Shown piece after piece: positions 61,925 through 64,000 of a stretch of 64,000 nt of DNA. A model generated the notes under the pieces. The model ran no database searches and was not told the origin of the DNA. It saw only the letters and a list, made by a program, of their open reading frames with translations. Both the position numbers and the translations under genes were made by a program. Every line of letters begins with the position of its first letter. The stretch's first letter is position 1. Source of the stretch: Clostridiales bacterium (GTDB lineage: Bacteria > Bacillota > Clostridia > Oscillospirales > Oscillospiraceae); NCBI GenBank assembly GCA_022786995.1, contig JALFUW010000071.1, forward strand, positions 27,032 to 91,031, given 5' to 3'.

Positions 61925-62457
61925 TGCAAGAGCTATGCTATTCTGCGCTTGATGTTGCTGCAATTGTTAGTAGTATGCAACTCGGCTGCCGAGATGAAAG
62001 CAAAATACTTGACTTAATTTGGGAGGGTGAGACAGAATTTCTTCCCCTCCCATATAGAACAAATCAGCGGAAATTCATTCTAGATGTAAATCATTGGATA
62101 CAATACTTCTACGATAAACCTGTCATTGATAAAGAGTTTCCTGCAATACAAAAAGATTTGGCGTATTCAAAAAGAGATTTGCAAGCAGACCAGTTGACCA
62201 GTGACTTCTCGAATTTGGATTTGTTTTTCAAAAGCATACGGATTCGAATTCTATATGGAAACGGGAATGTTTATGTGAGAATGAAACTGAGAACACTCCT
62301 TAAACAATATGGCTATAAACGAAGGTCAAAGATATTGCTTCAACACATAAATCGGTGTATGTCATTCTATCGACTGGAAGCTACGCTACGGGGTGGTATG
62401 CAGTGCTCTATTGAAAATGTTGATCAGGATCAAATGCTGATATTTCGTGTGATATGA
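61924..62457 (+). CDS. Unknown partner of the helicase-HNH protein
   Basis: The 177-residue protein has no recognised motif, signal peptide or membrane segment. The first half is acidic to neutral with WEGETEFLPLPYR and NHWIQYFYDKPVID. The second half is basic with MKLRTLLKQYGYKRRSK and a strand-like end (GGMQCSIENVDQDQMLIFRVI). The start shares its A with the upstream stop codon (TAATG), so the two proteins are probably made together. It could be a specificity or immunity subunit. The track ORF starts 9 codons earlier within the helicase gene. Confidence 0.75.
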   Translation: MQELCYSALDVAAIVSSMQLGCRDESKILDLIWEGETEFLPLPYRTNQRKFILDVNHWIQYFYDKPVIDKEFPAIQKDLAYSKRDLQADQLTSDFSNLDLFFKSIRIRILYGNGNVYVRMKLRTLLKQYGYKRRSKILLQHINRCMSFYRLEATLRGGMQCSIENVDQDQMLIFRVI

Positions 62458-62495
62458 TGTATAAGTTTGTATATTGGTGTTGGAGGCCTGACTCT

Positions 62496-62795
62496 TTAAT
62501 CCTGAGCTACTTTCAGATTCCCCGTATTCTTCTTTGCAGCCTCACTTGCTGCTTTCTTCCGCTCCTCGGTGTACGGCGCTGTCAGCCGAAAACTCAAGCG
62601 ACCCTTGCGAACTTCATAAGTCACACAACCATTTCCATCGTCATCCAACGGGCGGCATTCGGAGGGATATTTCCCTGCGAATGCCGCCAGCCGTTTTTTC
62701 AAATCCGTGTTGTAGGTGCAGACTTCGATCAGATCGTCCGCTTCGGTAAAATAGATGTTTGTTATCTTCTGTTTCTTGGTAAGTCCTGTTCTCAT
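62496..62795 (-). CDS. Conserved element-borne protein, unknown
   Basis: The 99-residue protein (KKQKITNIYFTEADDLIEV, then CRPLDDDGNGCVTYEV, then APYTEERKKAASE) looks like a short protein type frequent in clostridial conjugative and mobilizable elements. The function is not known to me. GGAGG precedes the ATG. It faces the cargo genes and is oriented with the xis-like gene upstream. Confidence 0.7.
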   Translation of the reverse strand: MRTGLTKKQKITNIYFTEADDLIEVCTYNTDLKKRLAAFAGKYPSECRPLDDDGNGCVTYEVRKGRLSFRLTAPYTEERKKAASEAAKKNTGNLKVAQD

Positions 62796-62816
62796 AATAA
62801 CCTCCGCATTTAGAGA

Positions 62817-62937
62817 GTTTTTCCCAGCTCTTGAGCCGGAAAAGTAGGCTGTTTTCAGACTGGAATTGCTCTGGACGATGCAGGATATGTTCTGGCTCCC
62901 GCTATCGTCAATTTTTCGTTTTTCCCAGCTCTTGACC
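62817..62937. repeat. Paired direct repeat near the xis-like gene
   Basis: TTTTTCCCAGCTCTTGA occurs at about 62819 and again at about 62922, in the same orientation, 104 nt apart. It may be a binding site for the excisionase-type or another element regulator. The stretch between holds no gene. Confidence 0.6.
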
Positions 62938-62943
62938 GTGATT

Positions 62944-63144
62944 TTACCCCTTTCTATTGGTGTGACTCCGCAGCCATTCCAGTAACTCCTGTTTCATCAC
63001 CAGCTTTCGCCCGCCAATCCGCAAAGTAGGAAAATCCGGGCTGTTCAGCAGGTTGTATGCCCCGGCTTTGGAAATGCGAAGCACCTCCGCAAGCTGTTTG
63101 GCATCCATTACATCGGGCATGGTTTCCAATGGTTCTCTGCTCAT
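62944..63144 (-). CDS. Excisionase-type helix-turn-helix protein
   Basis: The 66-residue protein is a MerR-like winged helix of the excisionase class: MDAKQLAEVLRISKAGAYNLL, then FPTLRIGGRKLVMKQELLEWL. It likely binds element ends to steer excision or regulates the element. ATG 63144 follows AAAGGAG; the track ORF begins 63 codons upstream across a terminator. Confidence 0.88.
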   Translation of the reverse strand: MSREPLETMPDVMDAKQLAEVLRISKAGAYNLLNSPDFPTLRIGGRKLVMKQELLEWLRSHTNRKG

Positions 63145-63163
63145 AAATCTCCTTTCCGGCATC

Positions 63164-63193
63164 AAAAAAGCAGCCACGAAAACTCGTGACTGC
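63164..63193 (-). terminator. Terminator of the sigma-like gene
   Basis: On the minus strand GCAGTCACGAG and CGTGGCTGC pair around TTTT and are followed by TTTTTT. Confidence 0.88.
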
Positions 63194-63208
63194 CTAAAGT
63201 GCCTTGTG

Positions 63209-64000
63209 TTAAGTTGTGTGCTTGTCCAAAAAAACGCTGTATTCCCCGGAAACGAAATCTTCATACGCCCCAGCCAGCTTTTCAATGCGCTTGCTGACGG
63301 CGCTGGGAGTTTTGAATCCAGCTTTCTCGGCAATCTCCTTCAAAGAGCAACCCTCATAGCGCAGCTGCAAAATCATTCTGTCCTGCTCGGTCAGTTTGTC
63401 CTTGAATTGCTCCATGCTCTGCTCGGTAAGTACCGTGGATTCAAACTCGCCACGGGGATCGGCAATATCATAAAGCTGCTCGCCGTTGATGCTTGTGCCG
63501 TTTTCCAGCACATCCTCCAGGGAAATGTGCTCTGCGGTACGGCTGTGGCTCCATGATCGCATAAAATCCCGCTTGTTGATGTTCTTTCCGGTGTAATCCG
63601 CAACCTGACGGTTGTTCCAGATTTCGTCAATCATCGGCTGCCAGTTCTGTTCCTCCACGATCATATCGGTCAGATTGCCAACCAGATTTCCGAAGTGCTG
63701 ATAGCTGAGCCATGGCAGCTCCGAATCCTTGTCCATCAGGAACAGCCGCTGGAAGCTCCATTCCATCTCTGTTTCGAACTTCAGCCGGAAATATTTGATG
63801 ATTTCATAGGACAGCCGCCAGAGCGGAAAGTCGCCGGAGTAGTTTGACCAGTTACCGGGGATGTCGTGTTTTACGCCACCCTTGCCTGGCACCTGGAAGA
63901 ATTGCCATGCTGACCAGGCATAGCAGTCCCAGACCAGTTCCAGAAAGGCTTCCGACTCAATCAGCTTGCGATGTTCCTCGGAATGTAAAAGTTGGTGAAT
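63209..64000 (-). CDS. Sigma-70-like protein of the element (N-terminus outside window)
   Basis: The frame is open beyond the track start to the window edge, so at least 263 residues are encoded. The C-terminal part has a sigma region 4-type helix-turn-helix: KLTEQDRMILQLRYEG, then SLKEIAEKAGFKTPSAVSKRI. The N-terminal part is rich in aromatic residues (FPLWRLSYEIIKYF, MEWSFQRLF) and unlike a typical region 2. It probably controls element genes. GTG 63892 in the track is not the true start, since reading continues in frame (LVWDCYAWSAWQFF). Confidence 0.78.
   Translation of the reverse strand: MHQLLHSEEHRKLIESEAFLELVWDCYAWSAWQFFQVPGKGGVKHDIPGNWSNYSGDFPLWRLSYEIIKYFRLKFETEMEWSFQRLFLMDKDSELPWLSYQHFGNLVGNLTDMIVEEQNWQPMIDEIWNNRQVADYTGKNINKRDFMRSWSHSRTAEHISLEDVLENGTSINGEQLYDIADPRGEFESTVLTEQSMEQFKDKLTEQDRMILQLRYEGCSLKEIAEKAGFKTPSAVSKRIEKLAGAYEDFVSGEYSVFLDKHTT

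Larger units (their letters stand above)
55222..64000. mobile_element. Integrative mobilizable element (left part)
   Basis: A large serine recombinase, TnpW-like protein, MobA/MobL relaxase, DUF3847 protein, oriT, an excisionase-type HTH protein and a sigma-like protein occur together. The left end must lie between the uvrA promoter and the recombinase stop (55222-55345). The right end is beyond the window. There is no type IV secretion gene in view, so transfer would depend on a helper element. Confidence 0.85.

Overview
The window looks like the chromosome of a Gram-positive anaerobe of the Clostridia, most likely an Oscillospiraceae/Ruminococcaceae-type gut bacterium. Base composition is GC-rich, AGGAGG ribosome binding sites are strong, promoters are classical sigma-A type, and the gene families (DUF1294, YlmH, YgiQ, a split arginine pathway with argJ, heterodimeric ABC exporters) fit that group. 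No rRNA or tRNA gene was recognised by eye.

Layout. 1-3.4 kb: end of an FHA-domain gene, DNA repair nuclease nfo, a WYL regulator, a small lipoprotein and a DUF1294 membrane protein. 3.4-9.2 kb: a leftward run of ylmH, a ynzC-like gene, ygiQ and two flavoproteins. 9.4-12.4 kb: a small P-loop protein, pgi, and a divergent ROK glucokinase. 12.4-15.5 kb: a leftward operon of an anchored protein, a phosphodiester glycosidase-like protein, an Lgt-like membrane protein and a 35-residue ORF. 15.7-18.7 kb: nagA, a four-helix-bundle (S23-type) gene and a MATE pump. 18.8-28.2 kb: a complete leftward arginine operon (argG-H-C-J-B-D, a membrane glycosyltransferase, argF) with a strong promoter and an ARG-box-like palindrome. 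28.4-31.9 kb: a large secreted lysozyme/SH3 protein. 32.3-37.6 kb: mnmA, glpK, and a metal-export pair (HMA chaperone and P1B ATPase). 38-42 kb: MarR regulator plus heterodimeric ABC exporter. 42.6-45.6 kb: a zinc-ribbon protein and a ruvC-ruvA-ruvB operon led by a 47-residue membrane protein. 45.8-48.2 kb: HAD phosphatase and phosphosugar mutase. 48.4-55.2 kb: radC-uvrB, a degenerate histidine kinase and uvrA. About 55.3 kb to the right edge: an integrative mobilizable element with a large serine recombinase, TnpW-like protein, MobA/MobL relaxase, DUF3847 protein, an RSF1010-like oriT, an excisionase-type HTH protein and a sigma-like protein. Between the mobilization module and the element's regulatory genes sits an AT-rich two-gene cargo: an SF2 helicase fused to an HNH nuclease, overlapped by an unknown 177-residue partner. 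This is a candidate defence system.

The second theme is repeats. About ten intergenic elements have arms built of tandem 7-nt units (flavours GTTGACA, AATGCAA, AGTGTGG, ATACAAG and others) arranged as inverted repeats around a small core. Several share the same core hairpins although their arms differ in sequence. Many lie exactly at gene ends and supply the stop codon. In one copy the loop is replaced by the four-helix-bundle gene, suggesting a protein-coding member of an otherwise non-coding family. Separate families include three TGTCATCCTGAGC palindromes and one GTCATTGCGA palindrome, all between convergent genes, a 139-bp element with 25-bp terminal inverted repeats, and 107-bp tandem repeats in the 3' region of the ABC exporter operon. 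All readings are by eye; no database search was possible.
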